From contig NZ_JAPJZH010000013.1 of assembly GCF_027889715.1 (NCBI RefSeq), positions 79,499 through 143,498 of the forward strand: a DNA stretch of 64,000 bases. Reading direction: 5' to 3'. Positions 1 through 9,590 of the stretch are shown here, piece by piece. The translations under genes were made by a program, and so were the position numbers. The notes under the pieces were generated by a model. It made no database searches, had not been told where the DNA came from, and was given only the letters and a program-made list of their open reading frames with translations. This stretch comes from Allohoeflea poritis. Lineage in GTDB: Bacteria; Pseudomonadota; Alphaproteobacteria; Rhizobiales; Rhizobiaceae. How positions within the stretch are numbered: position 1 is the first letter of the stretch; the number at the start of each line of letters is the position of its first letter.

Positions 1-26
1 GTGTACGGGCAAATCTTCATGGACGG

Positions 27-1115
27 CTAGTTCATTTTTGCGGGTGATTTCGAGTAAACCACATGGATCAGTTCTGCGACCGCCTTGTAAAAGGCTGGCG
101 GGATGACACTACCAACCGAAGCTTGTGCAAAAATGGAGCGCGCGAGCGGTGGGTCCTCAAATACCGGAATGTCATTGTTTTCAGCAACTTCTCTGATTTT
201 CAGAGCGACAAGATCCTGCCCTTTGGCGACCACCATCGGCGCGTCGTTTTCTTCGCGCACATAGCGCAACGCGACCGCATAGTGCGTCGGGTTGGCGATC
301 ACCAGCGTGGCTCTCGGGACATCGGATATCATGCGTTTGCGCGCCCGGTCGCGGGCAAGTGAACGCTGCCGCGCCTTGACGATCGGATCACCATCCGATT
401 GCTTGATTTCGTCCTTCAGCTCCTGGCGCGTCATCCGCAGCTTGTTGCGCCAGTGGAACCGTGTCCACAGCAGGTCGACAATGGCCAGGAGCGCCGTGGC
501 GATCAAAACGATGACGAACACCTTGCGCGCCAGCCGCGCGATCGTTTGCGGAACGGTCGCCGGGTCGGAGAACATGCCGCTCAGAACCGCATAATAGTCG
601 GTCAGCATCGCGACGCCGATAATCGAAGAGATGACCAGGATCTTCGTGATGGACTTGGCAAAGTCCACCAGTCCCTGGGCGCCGAAAAGGCGCTGAAAGC
701 CCTTGCTGATGGAAAGGCGCGACAATTGCGGCTTGATGCGGTCAACCGCCGGCCGCGGGATGTTCTGCATGACGGATGCGGCGATGCCGAAGATCATCAT
801 CAGCGCAAAAGCCGGCAGCAGCAGGTGGCTGGTCTCCCAGAAGAGGTGATTGAACAGCGAAACGACATCTTCGCCGCTGCTGATCGAGTGCACGGAGGAG
901 TTGGCGAAAATATCGGCCAGCGAGACGGAGACATAGGATGCGCCCGACGGCATGAAGAAGATACAGAAGACCAGGATTGCACAGGAGGATGCGAAGACCG
1001 GCACTTCACGCGAGAAAGGGATATTGCCCTTTTCGATGGCGTCACGGATCTTCTTTTCCGTCGGTTCCTCTGTTTTGCTTTCCTGGTCCTGTTCTTCGGC
1101 CATCAAATGCTCCAA
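27..1115 (-). CDS. flhB: Flagellar biosynthesis protein FlhB
   Basis: Inner-membrane component of the flagellar type III export gate; it switches substrate specificity from rod/hook to filament after self-cleavage. The 362-residue product has the family layout: a charged N-terminus, hydrophobic segments over roughly residues 40-220, then a soluble C-terminal domain. The autocleavage motif NPTH is intact at residues 275-278. An in-frame ATG four codons downstream (MAEEQ, start at 1103) is an equally plausible start. It is the last gene of the leftward motA-fliM-fliN-fliG-flhB operon, 56 bp after fliG. Identity is secure from motif, length and context. Confidence 0.96.
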   Translation of the reverse strand: MEHLMAEEQDQESKTEEPTEKKIRDAIEKGNIPFSREVPVFASSCAILVFCIFFMPSGASYVSVSLADIFANSSVHSISSGEDVVSLFNHLFWETSHLLLPAFALMMIFGIAASVMQNIPRPAVDRIKPQLSRLSISKGFQRLFGAQGLVDFAKSITKILVISSIIGVAMLTDYYAVLSGMFSDPATVPQTIARLARKVFVIVLIATALLAIVDLLWTRFHWRNKLRMTRQELKDEIKQSDGDPIVKARQRSLARDRARKRMISDVPRATLVIANPTHYAVALRYVREENDAPMVVAKGQDLVALKIREVAENNDIPVFEDPPLARSIFAQASVGSVIPPAFYKAVAELIHVVYSKSPAKMN

Positions 1116-1171
1116 GCTAACTCAGAATTACTCTAGCCCGGATTTCTCCAGTTTCGCGACACGCGGTGCCG

Positions 1172-2215
1172 TCAGGCCGCCTGATCGTCCTGTTCGTCGT
1201 CAACGAGCTTGATCTGTCCCATGGACGCAAGGCGGATCGCTTCCTGCGTGATCGCGCGCCTTGCGACGGCGATATCGCGTGTCGTGATATTCTGCATTTC
1301 CTCGGACAGGTCCGCCTCGATCATGCGCCGCTGCCGCGCGCCGATGGAGGACAGGGCGGCTTCCTTGACCTCTTCGCCGGCGCCGCGCAGTGCGGTGGTC
1401 ATTGTCTCGCTGCCGATATCGTTGAACAGCGTGACACGGCTGCGCTGCGGCATTGTAAGGATATCGTCGAACAGGAAGACCTTGGGCTTGACCTTCGCCA
1501 CATCCTCCGAGCTGATTGATTCAAGGTCGCCGAGCAGTGCGTCGACAACCGGTTTTTCCAGCTCGTTCATCAGATCGGCCACGCGGGTGGTCGCTTCGGT
1601 GTTCTGCTCGCCCTGCAGGTCGTCGATCATTTGCGTGACGCGCTGCTCGATGATCTCCGAGATCTTCGGATTGACCGATTTCATGTTGACCGCCCGGTGA
1701 ACGATATCGGCCCGCTGTTTTTCGGGAACTTCCAGCAGGATCTTTGCGGCAAAGGAGGACGGCAGCATTGAGACGACATAGGCGATGGTCTGCGGATGTT
1801 CCTTTGAGAGGAACTGGCCGATGAAACCCGGATCCGTGTCCTGCAGCCTGTCCCAGATGCTGGTATCGCCGCTGAGCGGCACGTCCTTGCCGCCGAGGAG
1901 GCCTTCCAGTTCCTCCGGTTCGAGACCTTCCTGGAGGATGCCCTGCATCGCCTTGGCATTGTCCATCAATCCGGTGCCTTCGGTGAAGAGGTCCTCGAAT
2001 TCGCTGACCACCTCCTCGAGCTCGTTCGGCGGGATGCTGCGCAGCGATTGGGCGCTGGAGATGATGGTCTGAAGCTCGGAAGGAGCGAAGAATTTCAGCA
2101 GCTTGCCGGCAACCGGCTTGCCCATCGCGATCAGGATGGCAGCCGCCTTCTGCGGTCTGGAAAGCGGCTGGCCGATGGATTTTCCGGCCGCGAGTTCTTC
2201 GTATTCCTCCATCAT
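1172..2215 (-). CDS. fliG: Flagellar motor switch protein FliG
   Basis: Rotor protein of the C-ring that contacts the MS-ring protein FliF at its N-terminus and the stator MotA through its C-terminal domain, converting ion flow into torque and switching direction. Its 347 residues match the family. The charged C-terminal helix region (EEVKEAALSSIGARQRRMIE) that interacts with MotA is recognisable. The start codon overlaps the stop of fliN in an ATGA arrangement at 2212-2215, which indicates translational coupling. FliF is not in the window and probably lies beyond the left edge. Confidence 0.96.
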   Translation of the reverse strand: MMEEYEELAAGKSIGQPLSRPQKAAAILIAMGKPVAGKLLKFFAPSELQTIISSAQSLRSIPPNELEEVVSEFEDLFTEGTGLMDNAKAMQGILQEGLEPEELEGLLGGKDVPLSGDTSIWDRLQDTDPGFIGQFLSKEHPQTIAYVVSMLPSSFAAKILLEVPEKQRADIVHRAVNMKSVNPKISEIIEQRVTQMIDDLQGEQNTEATTRVADLMNELEKPVVDALLGDLESISSEDVAKVKPKVFLFDDILTMPQRSRVTLFNDIGSETMTTALRGAGEEVKEAALSSIGARQRRMIEADLSEEMQNITTRDIAVARRAITQEAIRLASMGQIKLVDDEQDDQAA

Positions 2216-2781
2216 TTGCCGCTGCCGAGGATTTCCGTCAGCCGCACGCCGAAGCGTGTCTCATCTTCCTCAAGAACCGTGATCTCGCCATGCCCGATCA
2301 TCCGGCCATTGACCATGATATCGACGGTTTCGCCGATCTTGCGGTCGAGCGATATGGTTGCGCCCTCGTCGAGGCTCATCAGGCTCGACACTTTCATGCG
2401 CGTCTTGCCGAGAACGATCTGAACGTCGACGGGAATCTCCATGATGATGTCGGCATTGGGGATATTGCCGCTCGCACCTGTCGTTTGACCCATGGCCGGC
2501 GCTGCGGGTTCCGTTGCAAACGGCTCGGCGGAAAAATCGCCTCCGATATCACCGGTCTCGGACAAAGGGTCGGTCTCCTCGGTTGCCGTTTCGGGGAAAT
2601 CGTCCATGGACAGTCCGCCCGCGCCAAACGGATCTTCTTCTTCGTTGCTGTTGCCCAGTGAGCCGGCGGCGTCTTTTTCCAGAACGCCGCGCAGATCGCC
2701 GATTGCCTGATCCAGTTCAGCGTCCGGTTCTTCGGCCGGCGTATCCTCGTCCTTCATGGCCTTGTTGTCAGACATAGTCAT
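2212..2781 (-). CDS. fliN: Flagellar motor switch protein FliN
   Basis: C-ring switch protein. The C-terminal 80 or so residues (about 108-186) form the SpoA/surface-presentation domain with the typical run from IPVDVQIVLGKTRM to the EDETRFGVRLTEIL end. The first 105 residues are acidic, proline/alanine-rich and low in complexity, a longer linker than in enteric FliN (about 137 aa), as is common in rhizobia. It lies between fliM and fliG and shares a 4-bp overlap with fliG. Confidence 0.95.
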   Translation of the reverse strand: MTMSDNKAMKDEDTPAEEPDAELDQAIGDLRGVLEKDAAGSLGNSNEEEDPFGAGGLSMDDFPETATEETDPLSETGDIGGDFSAEPFATEPAAPAMGQTTGASGNIPNADIIMEIPVDVQIVLGKTRMKVSSLMSLDEGATISLDRKIGETVDIMVNGRMIGHGEITVLEEDETRFGVRLTEILGSGK

Positions 2782-2832
2782 GTGTCCTTCGTCTCGTTGT
2801 CCTTGCGGCGCCGGACGCCGCGGCTTGTTCGC

Positions 2833-3777
2833 TTACCCCGGGGCGATGTCCCGCATCAGCTCGTGTTCGTGGCGGTGCGGCTCCTGCACCCGGACCGTGT
2901 ACCGGTTGCCGGCCTTGCCGAACTCGCACCAGAAGAGTTCCTTGCCGCCGGCCGACAGCAGCGTGCGCACGCCGCCCTCGTCATCAAAAGGCAGGACATC
3001 GCCTTCCTGCAGACGCGCCACTTCACCCAGCGTCAACGCGCTCAGCGATATGCGCGCCTCAAGCAGCACATGGGAATGGCTGACCTGGGTCGTCAGTTGC
3101 CTGGCCCAGCTCGGCCGTTCCGGTTTCAGCGGTTTTCCGTCCTCCTGCTCGGCGATTTTCGATTTCAGCAGCGGGCGCTGGGGCAGCACAACCATGAACG
3201 GCGCCTCGACCGATCCGAGGCGAACTTGAAATGTGAGCAGCACACACGGCGTGTTCTCCTTGCCCTCCTCGAGCTCCGGCTGTTCCTGCGTCGCTTGGCC
3301 GGCCGTTGCTTCCTTGGGCACCGGCAATGCAATTGCGGATTTCAGGCTTTCGGCGAACTGGGCGAAGAGGATCGTCGAGACATCGAGTTCGATCTCCGAC
3401 AGTTCGCGCGGCTTGATCTTCTTGCCCTCCGGAACGCCGCCGCCGAGCATGCATTCCATGACGGCGATGACGAAGACGGTGTTGGCTGCCAGCGTGATGT
3501 CATCGCACCAGCCGTCGATAAAGACCGGGCAGATGACGGAATTGACGTCGAATTCCGCGATCAGCTCCGATCGCGGACCGGCCTTGAAACTGTCGAACTC
3601 GACATCGACCGGCTCTCCGATGGCCTTGCCGGCGTTGAGCGCCAGCGACAGGCCGGTCATCTCGGCCAGCATGAGGCACTGCATTTCCAGTGTGTCCCGG
3701 TCGCCGGACTGCCCCGTCATGCGCTGCAGGAGCGCGGCGTCGAAGCGTTCGGCTGCTGTGGTTGCCTCGTCGTTCAT
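2833..3777 (-). CDS. fliM: Flagellar motor switch protein FliM
   Basis: C-ring protein that binds phospho-CheY and links chemotaxis to the switch. It resembles rhizobial FliM in its middle domain and C-terminal SpoA domain (around LPFDDEGGVRTLLSAGGKELFWCEFG). I chose the ATG at 3777 (MNDEATT, 314 aa), just behind the motA stop codon at 3782-3784. A start seven codons upstream (3798) would overlap motA and cannot be excluded. It is the second gene of the motA operon. Confidence 0.93.
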   Translation of the reverse strand: MNDEATTAAERFDAALLQRMTGQSGDRDTLEMQCLMLAEMTGLSLALNAGKAIGEPVDVEFDSFKAGPRSELIAEFDVNSVICPVFIDGWCDDITLAANTVFVIAVMECMLGGGVPEGKKIKPRELSEIELDVSTILFAQFAESLKSAIALPVPKEATAGQATQEQPELEEGKENTPCVLLTFQVRLGSVEAPFMVVLPQRPLLKSKIAEQEDGKPLKPERPSWARQLTTQVSHSHVLLEARISLSALTLGEVARLQEGDVLPFDDEGGVRTLLSAGGKELFWCEFGKAGNRYTVRVQEPHRHEHELMRDIAPG

Positions 3778-3781
3778 CGGA

Positions 3782-4660
3782 TCAGGCCGCTTTCGCATCG
3801 CCGCCGCTTCCGGCGCTCATCATCTCCTGCTCGACCGCATCGATCGACGGGCGTTCGTAGGAGGAGATGGTCTTGCGGCCGTGCTCGAGCGCCACCTGTG
3901 GAACCGAGCCGTTCATATAGGCAAGCAGTGTCTGCTTGACGATGACATAGAGGCGGTTCTGCTTTTCGCGAACAATCTTGATCTGTGCCGCGATCGGCCC
4001 GAGCACGGAATAGGACAGGAAAATGCCCAGGAACGTGCCGACGAGGGCCGCGCCAATCAGCGCACCGAGGATTTCCGGGGACTGGTCGATGGCGCCCATC
4101 GCCTTGATGACGCCGAGAACGGCGGCGACGATGCCGATGGCCGGACAGGCATCCGACACGGTCACGATGGCATGGTAGGATTTCAGCTTGTCATGCTCGA
4201 TCGTGTTGATTTCCTCGTCCATCAACGACTCGATCTCGTGCGGGCGCGCATTGCCGATGATGATCAGCCGGACGTAGTCGCAGATGAATGCCGTCAATTC
4301 GTGATTGGCGAGCACGGTCGGCGCTGTCTGGAAGATGCTCGATTCCTCGGGATTGTCGATATGCGCTTCGATCTCGTTGCGCGACTTCGACCTGAGATCG
4401 CGCATCAGCCCGTAGAGCACGGCCAGCGTGTCGAGATAATCGCGCTCCTTGGGCACCGCGAATTTGAACGCCTCCCAAAGGGCCTTGCCGGAATCCTTGA
4501 TGGTCTTCATCGGGTTGGCGACCAGGAATCCGCCAAAAGCCGCGCCGCCGATGATCAGCAGCTCGTAGGGCTGCATCAGGACGCTGAGATAGCCGCCCAT
4601 GGCCATGTAGCCGCCGAGTATGCATCCGAAGGTGACGACAAGTCCTATGATGATGTTCAT
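3782..4660 (-). CDS. motA: Flagellar motor stator protein MotA
   Basis: Inner-membrane stator subunit that forms the proton channel with MotB. From the ATG at 4660 the product is 292 residues ([17 protein letters not shown]), the usual MotA length, with two N-terminal membrane helices, a large cytoplasmic loop and two C-terminal helices ([14 protein letters not shown] and [21 protein letters not shown]). The open frame runs to 4867, but that extra sequence is arginine/serine-rich, not MotA-like and lies in the divergent promoter region. It is the first gene of the leftward operon; a CAAG repeat of 11-bp period lies at 4714-4728 upstream. Confidence 0.95.
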   Translation of the reverse strand: MNIIIGLVVTFGCILGGYMAMGGYLSVLMQPYELLIIGGAAFGGFLVANPMKTIKDSGKALWEAFKFAVPKERDYLDTLAVLYGLMRDLRSKSRNEIEAHIDNPEESSIFQTAPTVLANHELTAFICDYVRLIIIGNARPHEIESLMDEEINTIEHDKLKSYHAIVTVSDACPAIGIVAAVLGVIKAMGAIDQSPEILGALIGAALVGTFLGIFLSYSVLGPIAAQIKIVREKQNRLYVIVKQTLLAYMNGSVPQVALEHGRKTISSYERPSIDAVEQEMMSAGSGGDAKAA

Positions 4661-4713
4661 GGGCGGGCACGACTCTTTTGCTGAAAACGTCGCGCTAGAG
4701 GTACGTGCTCTGG

Positions 4714-4728
4714 CTTGCGTGAAGCTTG
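4714..4728 (-). promoter_or_regulatory. Candidate Rem box upstream of motA
   Basis: On the minus strand this reads CAAGCTTCACGCAAG, so CAAG recurs with an 11-bp period, 54 bp upstream of the motA start. The right half resembles the TTCGC(G/A)CAAG motif seen before five other flagellar transcription units here. An 11-bp direct repeat is the typical site for OmpR/PhoB-type regulators, the family of Rem. Assignment to Rem is inference. Confidence 0.4.
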
Positions 4729-4762
4729 ACCTTTCATGCGGCGCGGCCCGTCCTGCGAAAGC

Positions 4763-4778
4763 TTCGCACAAGGCTGCG
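4763..4778 (+). promoter_or_regulatory. Candidate Rem box upstream of the DUF1217-flgF-fliI unit
   Basis: TTCGCACAAG at 4763-4772, followed after one base by CTGCG, 77 bp before the start codon of the DUF1217 gene. The ten-base core matches the elements before the FliH-like gene, flgE and flhA with at most one difference. The second half-site is not a clear repeat here. Confidence 0.4.
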
Positions 4779-4848
4779 ACCGTAGTTTCGGCTTCAGCAA
4801 GGATGGGCGTGTTGGCGGCCCGCGCCGAAGGCAAACGACGAGAGCACG

Positions 4849-5625
4849 ATGGTAACCACCTACACAAGCTATCTGAACATCGCCAACAATCTGGACCGCT
4901 CCATACAGCTGGCCAGCGAGCAGCCGATCGTCGCGCGCGAGACCGAATATTACCTGGCCAATGTCGGAAAGATCGATACGGTCGATGAATTCATGGCCGA
5001 CAGCCGCATCTACAATTATGCGCTGAAGGCCCATGGGCTGGAGGAGATGTCCTATGCCAAGGCCTTCATCCGCAAGGTCCTGACCGAAGGCATCGACAAC
5101 ACCGACGCATTCGCCAACCAGTTGACCGATACCCGGTACCGTGATCTTGCCGAGGCGTTCAACTTCGCCCGACATGGCGACACCGCGACCGTCTTCACCG
5201 TCGCGCAGCAGGGCACGGTCGACAAATATGTTCGCCTGACACTTGAGGAGGACGCCGGCAACGCCAATGAGGGTGTCCGCCTGGCGCTCTATTTCGAGCG
5301 CATGGCACCCACCCTCGAAAATGCCTACGAGATCCTGTCGGATACGGCGCTGTCAGCGGTCGCGCGCACCATTCTCAGCTTGCCGGACGAGTATGCCTAT
5401 ACCGACATCGACAAGCAGGCGGCGTTTTTCGAGGCCAATCTGGACTTCGCGGATTTCAAGGATCCGGCCAAGCTCAGCGAGCTGATGCAGCGCTTTACGA
5501 GCCTTTGGGAAATAAACAATCCGTCGACCGCGCTGAATGCGGCCTCCTTGCTGTCTCCATTCTCACCGAGGGAAATCTCCCCCGACCTGATGATTGCCAT
5601 CAACAATCTCAAGCTCGGCGGCTAG
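4849..5625 (+). CDS. DUF1217 family flagellar-cluster protein
   Basis: A 258-residue soluble, mostly helical protein without signal peptide or membrane segment. It matches my memory of the DUF1217 family, which in Hyphomicrobiales sits next to flgF and fliI; its role is not known. The conserved-looking core runs from the N-terminal [12 protein letters not shown] through [21 protein letters not shown] to the C-terminal [10 protein letters not shown] region. It is the first gene of the rightward unit, 9 bp before flgF, and divergent from motA. A structural or assembly role is inferred from position only. Confidence 0.8.
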   Translation: MVTTYTSYLNIANNLDRSIQLASEQPIVARETEYYLANVGKIDTVDEFMADSRIYNYALKAHGLEEMSYAKAFIRKVLTEGIDNTDAFANQLTDTRYRDLAEAFNFARHGDTATVFTVAQQGTVDKYVRLTLEEDAGNANEGVRLALYFERMAPTLENAYEILSDTALSAVARTILSLPDEYAYTDIDKQAAFFEANLDFADFKDPAKLSELMQRFTSLWEINNPSTALNAASLLSPFSPREISPDLMIAINNLKLGG

Positions 5626-5634
5626 GGCGGAATC

Positions 5635-6345
5635 ATGCAGTCATCACTTTACGTCGCGCTATCCTCGCAGATCGCACTTGAGAACCGGCTGAACACGCTT
5701 GCCGACAATATCGCCAATGCCAGCACTATCGGATATCGGCCGACCGAAATCCGGTTCGAATCGCTGCTCAGCGACAACACCGCCTTTGTGTCGGAAGGCC
5801 AAACCTATCTGTCGACCATCGGCGGCGGGATGACACAAACGGAAAACCTGCTGGATTTCGCGGTCCAGGGCGAGGGGTGGTTCGCTATCGAAACACCTGC
5901 CGGCCTGACTCTGACCCGGGACGGACGCTTCACCATGGCCGAGGGTGGCGATCTGGTGACATTGAACGGCTACCCCGTGCTGGACCCGGGCGGTGCGCCG
6001 ATCCAGCTGGATGGTGCCGCCGGTCCTCCGGAAGTGTCCCGCGACGGGCTGTTGCGGCAGAACGGCGCGGTGGTCGGCTCCATCGGTGTCTACGCGGCGG
6101 ATCTTGAACAGGGCTTCATCCGTTTTGAAAACAGCGGGATTGTTCCGACGGCAAATCCCGAACCGATCGTCGACAGGGCGAATTCCGGTGTCCTGCAGGG
6201 CTATCTCGAGGATTCCGGCGTCAATGCCATGTCCGAGATGAGCCGGCTTATCATGGTGACACGCGCGTTCGAAAATGCGGCAAGCCTGATCAAGGAGGGA
6301 GAGAACACCCTTGATGAGGCGGTCCGCACATTAGGGACCACGTAA
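5635..6345 (+). CDS. flgF: Flagellar basal-body rod protein FlgF
   Basis: Proximal rod protein, exported by the flagellar apparatus to the periplasm. The N-terminus has the rod-family motif (ENRLNTLADNIANASTIGYRPTEI), the middle has the DFAVQGEGWFAI and LTRDGRFTMAEGGDLVTLNGYPVLDPGG blocks, and the C-terminus ends in the coiled ESGVNAMSEMSRLI-type helix. At 236 residues it is close to normal for FlgF. It lies between the DUF1217 gene and fliI. Confidence 0.93.
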   Translation: MQSSLYVALSSQIALENRLNTLADNIANASTIGYRPTEIRFESLLSDNTAFVSEGQTYLSTIGGGMTQTENLLDFAVQGEGWFAIETPAGLTLTRDGRFTMAEGGDLVTLNGYPVLDPGGAPIQLDGAAGPPEVSRDGLLRQNGAVVGSIGVYAADLEQGFIRFENSGIVPTANPEPIVDRANSGVLQGYLEDSGVNAMSEMSRLIMVTRAFENAASLIKEGENTLDEAVRTLGTT

Positions 6346-6373
6346 TGCGGCTTTTTCGCCGAAGGGCTGAGCG

Positions 6374-7777
6374 ATGTCCGAGGTGACGAACGCGCCGGCC
6401 GGCATCCGGCGCCGGTCGGCAACGCTGGACGCCTTCGAGCGGCTGGTTGGACGGTTCTCCAATCCCGATGAACTGGTGCGTCGCGGCGGGCTTGTCACCA
6501 CCATCACGCCCAACAATTACGAAGTGTCCGGCCTTTCGCCCTATGTGTGCCTCGGCGACTATGTCGAGCACCACGGGCGCGCCGGCATGACCCTGGGTGA
6601 AGTGGTCAAGGTCGAGCCGCACGCCGTCATCGTGTGCCCGGTGGAGCGCGGCGAGGCGATCGCCATCGGCGATCCCGTCATTCGTTTCGGTGCGTTTCGT
6701 ATTGCGCCCGACGCCAGCTGGTGCGGGCGCACCATCAACGCGCTTGGACAGCCGATAGACGGACTTGGCGCTCTGGAGCCGGGAAAGCGCCGGCGGGCGG
6801 TCGCCAACGACGCACCGGCCTCGATGACCCGGCAGCGGGTCAACAAGCCGCTGAAAACAGGCATCCGTGCCATCGACATATTTTCTCCGCTATGCCTCGG
6901 GCAGCGTCTGGGGATTTTCGCCGGATCGGGTGTCGGCAAGTCGACGCTCCTGTCGATGCTGACCCGAGCCGAGGCCTTTGACCGTGCCGTTATCGCGCTG
7001 GTCGGCGAGCGCGGTCGCGAAGTGCGCGAATTCATCGAGGATACGCTGGGCGAGCAGATGGGCAAATCCGTTGCCGTCGTCGCGACCAGCGACGAGAGTC
7101 CGATGGTGCGCCGCATGGCCCCGATGACCGCCATGACCGTGGCGGAACATTTTCGCGACAATGGCGAAAACGTCCTTCTTGTGGTCGACAGCGTAACCCG
7201 CTTTGCCCACGCCATACGCGAAGTCAGCGTCGCATCGGGCGAATTGCCCGTTGCCCGGGGCTATCCGGCGACGGTGTTCACCGAACTGCCTCGGTTGCTT
7301 GAGCGTGCAGGACCCGGCGGCGCCAATGCCGGCTCGATCACCGCCATTGTCTCGATCCTGGTTGACGGCGACAACCACAATGATCCGATCGCCGACTCGA
7401 CCCGTGGCATACTTGACGGGCACATCGTTCTCGAACGCAGCCTGGCGGAGGAAGGCCGTTATCCGCCGATCAATCCTTTGGCTTCCATATCGCGGCTTGC
7501 GCGAACCGCCTGGGAACCGGATGAGGAAAAGCTGGTGATCAGGCTGCGTGCCCTGATCCAGCGCTACGAGGAGACCAAGGATCTCAGATTGTTGGGCGGC
7601 TACAAACCCGGATCGGACAGCGAACTGGATCTCGCGGTCCAGCAGGTGCCGGTCATCTACGACATTCTGAGGCAACAGCCGCATGACAAGCCCGCGCGCG
7701 ACGCCTTCAACGATCTTGCCGATGCCATGAAACATGCTGCTGCCAAGGCGCAGCAGGAACAAAAGCCCGCACAATGA
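6374..7777 (+). CDS. fliI: Flagellum-specific ATPase FliI
   Basis: Cytoplasmic F1-beta-like ATPase that energises flagellar protein export. The 467-residue sequence carries a Walker A loop GSGVGKST with lysine at residue 189 and a Walker B strand ending in VLLVVDS, followed by the TRFAHAIREV block. The DGDNHNDPIAD segment is typical of FliI/YscN. The C-terminal helical domain is complete. It follows flgF by 28 bp and precedes a one-helix membrane protein. Confidence 0.96.
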   Translation: MSEVTNAPAGIRRRSATLDAFERLVGRFSNPDELVRRGGLVTTITPNNYEVSGLSPYVCLGDYVEHHGRAGMTLGEVVKVEPHAVIVCPVERGEAIAIGDPVIRFGAFRIAPDASWCGRTINALGQPIDGLGALEPGKRRRAVANDAPASMTRQRVNKPLKTGIRAIDIFSPLCLGQRLGIFAGSGVGKSTLLSMLTRAEAFDRAVIALVGERGREVREFIEDTLGEQMGKSVAVVATSDESPMVRRMAPMTAMTVAEHFRDNGENVLLVVDSVTRFAHAIREVSVASGELPVARGYPATVFTELPRLLERAGPGGANAGSITAIVSILVDGDNHNDPIADSTRGILDGHIVLERSLAEEGRYPPINPLASISRLARTAWEPDEEKLVIRLRALIQRYEETKDLRLLGGYKPGSDSELDLAVQQVPVIYDILRQQPHDKPARDAFNDLADAMKHAAAKAQQEQKPAQ

Positions 7778-7790
7778 CCAGAGCGCATCC

Positions 7791-8354
7791 ATGAGCGACA
7801 AAAAGCAAACAGCCTCGCATGACGACGATCTGCCTGAAGTGCCGCAGGGCGATGGCGATCGCGCCGATCGGATGCTGATCGGCGCGGGTCTTGCGATCGC
7901 GGCCTTTGCCGCATTCTTCCCATGGTACGTATTTCTCAATCAGGAAGATTTCGGAATACAGCCTTACTCGCTTTCGACCGGCCGCGATATGGCCGGCATG
8001 CCCGGTCGCGGCGCGGTCAGCGTTTCGCCGCTGTCGATCCCTGATTCCGAAGAGGAAGCGCAGGACGAGGATTTCGATTCAATCACCACGGCGACCATTA
8101 CGCTCGACGGCGAGGAAGGTGAATACGAAGCCGAGGACGATGGCGAGGTTCCCCAGCAGGCCTTTCCCGGCGTTTCATCCGCCTTTCGCCTCCTGCATGT
8201 CGTCAACGGCCGGGCCCTGATCGAGGATGGAAACGGCGTATACGTTGTTCGCGTGGGGTCGATTTTGCCCGACGACAGCCGGCTGGCGACCCTCGAACAG
8301 CGCGATGGGCGCTGGGTCATCGTTACCTCCGACGGCGAAGTCATAGAACGGTAG
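7791..8354 (+). CDS. Conserved single-pass membrane protein of the flagellar cluster, unknown function
   Basis: A 187-residue protein from the ATG at 7791 (MSDKKQT). One hydrophobic helix near residues 25-47 (LIGAGLAIAAFAAFFPWYVFLN), then an acidic low-complexity stretch and a C-terminal region (AFRLLHVVNGRALIEDGNGVYVVRVGSILPDDSRLATLE) that reads like a small beta domain. The open frame begins upstream at 7734 inside fliI, but that part is a shadow. Rhizobial genomes have an unnamed gene in this slot between fliI and flgB. I assign no function. Confidence 0.75.
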   Translation: MSDKKQTASHDDDLPEVPQGDGDRADRMLIGAGLAIAAFAAFFPWYVFLNQEDFGIQPYSLSTGRDMAGMPGRGAVSVSPLSIPDSEEEAQDEDFDSITTATITLDGEEGEYEAEDDGEVPQQAFPGVSSAFRLLHVVNGRALIEDGNGVYVVRVGSILPDDSRLATLEQRDGRWVIVTSDGEVIER

Positions 8355-8391
8355 CCCCTGCGGCTCCGGCCGAATTTGCGTGCACACAGGC

Positions 8392-8412
8392 CCCGCGCAA
8401 GTCCCGCGCAAG
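8392..8412 (+). promoter_or_regulatory. Candidate tandem Rem box upstream of flgB
   Basis: Two identical ten-base copies, CCCGCGCAAG at 8392-8401 and 8403-8412, form an exact direct repeat with an 11-bp period that ends 38 bp before the flgB start. It shares CGCGCAAG with the elements upstream of flgE and flhA. It is the clearest direct repeat of the set. Confidence 0.5.
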
Positions 8413-8450
8413 ATTGAATTCCTAGTTTGCCCGCCAAAGGGGAGATTCGG

Positions 8451-8828
8451 ATGGAGCCGATCCAGCTGTTTCAACTAGCATCGGACAAGGCGCATTGGCT
8501 GTCTGTCCGGCAAAGTGTGGTGGCCGGCAACATCGCAAACGCCAACACGCCGGACTATGTCGCGATGGATATCGATCCGTTCGAGACGGTGCTCAACTCC
8601 GTCGGCTCGCGCATGGCCGCCACCCATCCGGCGCATTTCACGGAAGACCCGCTGCGCGGATCGGTACGGGCGGATACCGGCCAGGATCTGAACGTATCGC
8701 CTTCCGGCAACGCCGTGTCGCTTGAGGAAGAACTGATCAAGGCGGGCGATATCCGCAAGGAATACGAACTCAGTACCGGCCTCATGCGCACCTTTCACCG
8801 CATGATGCTGCAGACGGTGGCGAAATGA
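8451..8828 (+). CDS. flgB: Flagellar basal-body rod protein FlgB
   Basis: Proximal rod protein. From the ATG at 8451 the product is 125 residues and starts [20 protein letters not shown], followed by the rod signature [23 protein letters not shown] purine-rich ribosome site (GGGGAG) sits just before this ATG; an upstream TTG at 8427 is less likely. It opens the flgB-flgC-fliE-flgG-flgA-flgI-motE-flgH-fliL-fliP unit, in which most genes overlap or nearly touch. Confidence 0.93.
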   Translation: MEPIQLFQLASDKAHWLSVRQSVVAGNIANANTPDYVAMDIDPFETVLNSVGSRMAATHPAHFTEDPLRGSVRADTGQDLNVSPSGNAVSLEEELIKAGDIRKEYELSTGLMRTFHRMMLQTVAK

Positions 8829-9250
8829 CGGTGATCGATCCCCTTTCGGCGGCCCTCAGAACCGCTGCTTCCGGACTTGAGGCCCAGTCCGTTCGCCTTC
8901 GCGTGGTGGCGGAGAACATGGCCAATGCGCAGACCACGGGCGCGGCGCCCGGGGCCGATCCCTATCAGCGCAAGACCATCGGTTTCGTATCCGAACTCGA
9001 TGCGCTGACCGGCGCTTCGATGGTCCGCATCGAATCGATCGGCAAGGACAATTCGGATTTTTCGATCGAATACGATCCCGGGCACTCGGCCGCCGACGCC
9101 GAAGGCATGGTCAAGCTGCCCAATGTGAATGTGCTCGTGGAGATGGCCGACATGCGCGAGGCAAACCGCTCCTACGAGGCCAATCTGCAGACCATCAAGC
9201 AGGCCCGCGAGCTGATTTCCATGACCATTGATCTGTTGAGGACGTCGTGA
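8825..9250 (+). CDS. flgC: Flagellar basal-body rod protein FlgC
   Basis: Proximal rod protein of 141 residues. It has the rod-family N-terminal block ([25 protein letters not shown]) and the C-terminal block [22 protein letters not shown] typical of FlgC. Its ATG overlaps the flgB stop by 4 bp, and its own stop overlaps the fliE start, so the three genes are probably translationally coupled. Confidence 0.95.
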   Translation: MTVIDPLSAALRTAASGLEAQSVRLRVVAENMANAQTTGAAPGADPYQRKTIGFVSELDALTGASMVRIESIGKDNSDFSIEYDPGHSAADAEGMVKLPNVNVLVEMADMREANRSYEANLQTIKQARELISMTIDLLRTS

Positions 9251-9579
9251 TGATCGAACTGGCCGGCACCGCCGCAATCACGTCTTTGACCCGGCCGGCC
9301 GGCGAAACCGCCGACGTCGCGGCGCAGTCGTCCGCGGCCGGTGCAGCAACCGGCTCCGGCGACTCCGAATTCGCCGCGATGCTGTCCGACATGGTCGCCG
9401 ACATGACCGCGACCATTCGCCAGGGCGAGGAAATGTCGATGAAAGGCATCAACGGTCAGGCTGGAACACAGGAAGTCGTCGATGCGGTCATGAGCGCTGA
9501 GCGCACGCTGCAGACCGCGATCGCCGTGCGCGACAAGATCGTCACCGCCTATCTCGAAATCAGCCGAATGGCCATCTGA
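9247..9579 (+). CDS. fliE: Flagellar hook-basal body complex protein FliE
   Basis: Adapter between the MS-ring and the proximal rod. The 110-residue protein shows the FliE C-terminal signature ([36 protein letters not shown]). The start is either the GTG at 9247 or the ATG at 9250; both overlap the flgC stop. The N-terminal third is alanine-rich and variable, as usual. Confidence 0.93.
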   Translation: MMIELAGTAAITSLTRPAGETADVAAQSSAAGAATGSGDSEFAAMLSDMVADMTATIRQGEEMSMKGINGQAGTQEVVDAVMSAERTLQTAIAVRDKIVTAYLEISRMAI

Positions 9580-9590
9580 GGAGAAAGCCA

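Noticed and set aside
399..1136. 245-codon plus-strand frame over flhB
   Set aside because: Antisense shadow of flhB, rich in Arg/Gln/Asp with no family features.
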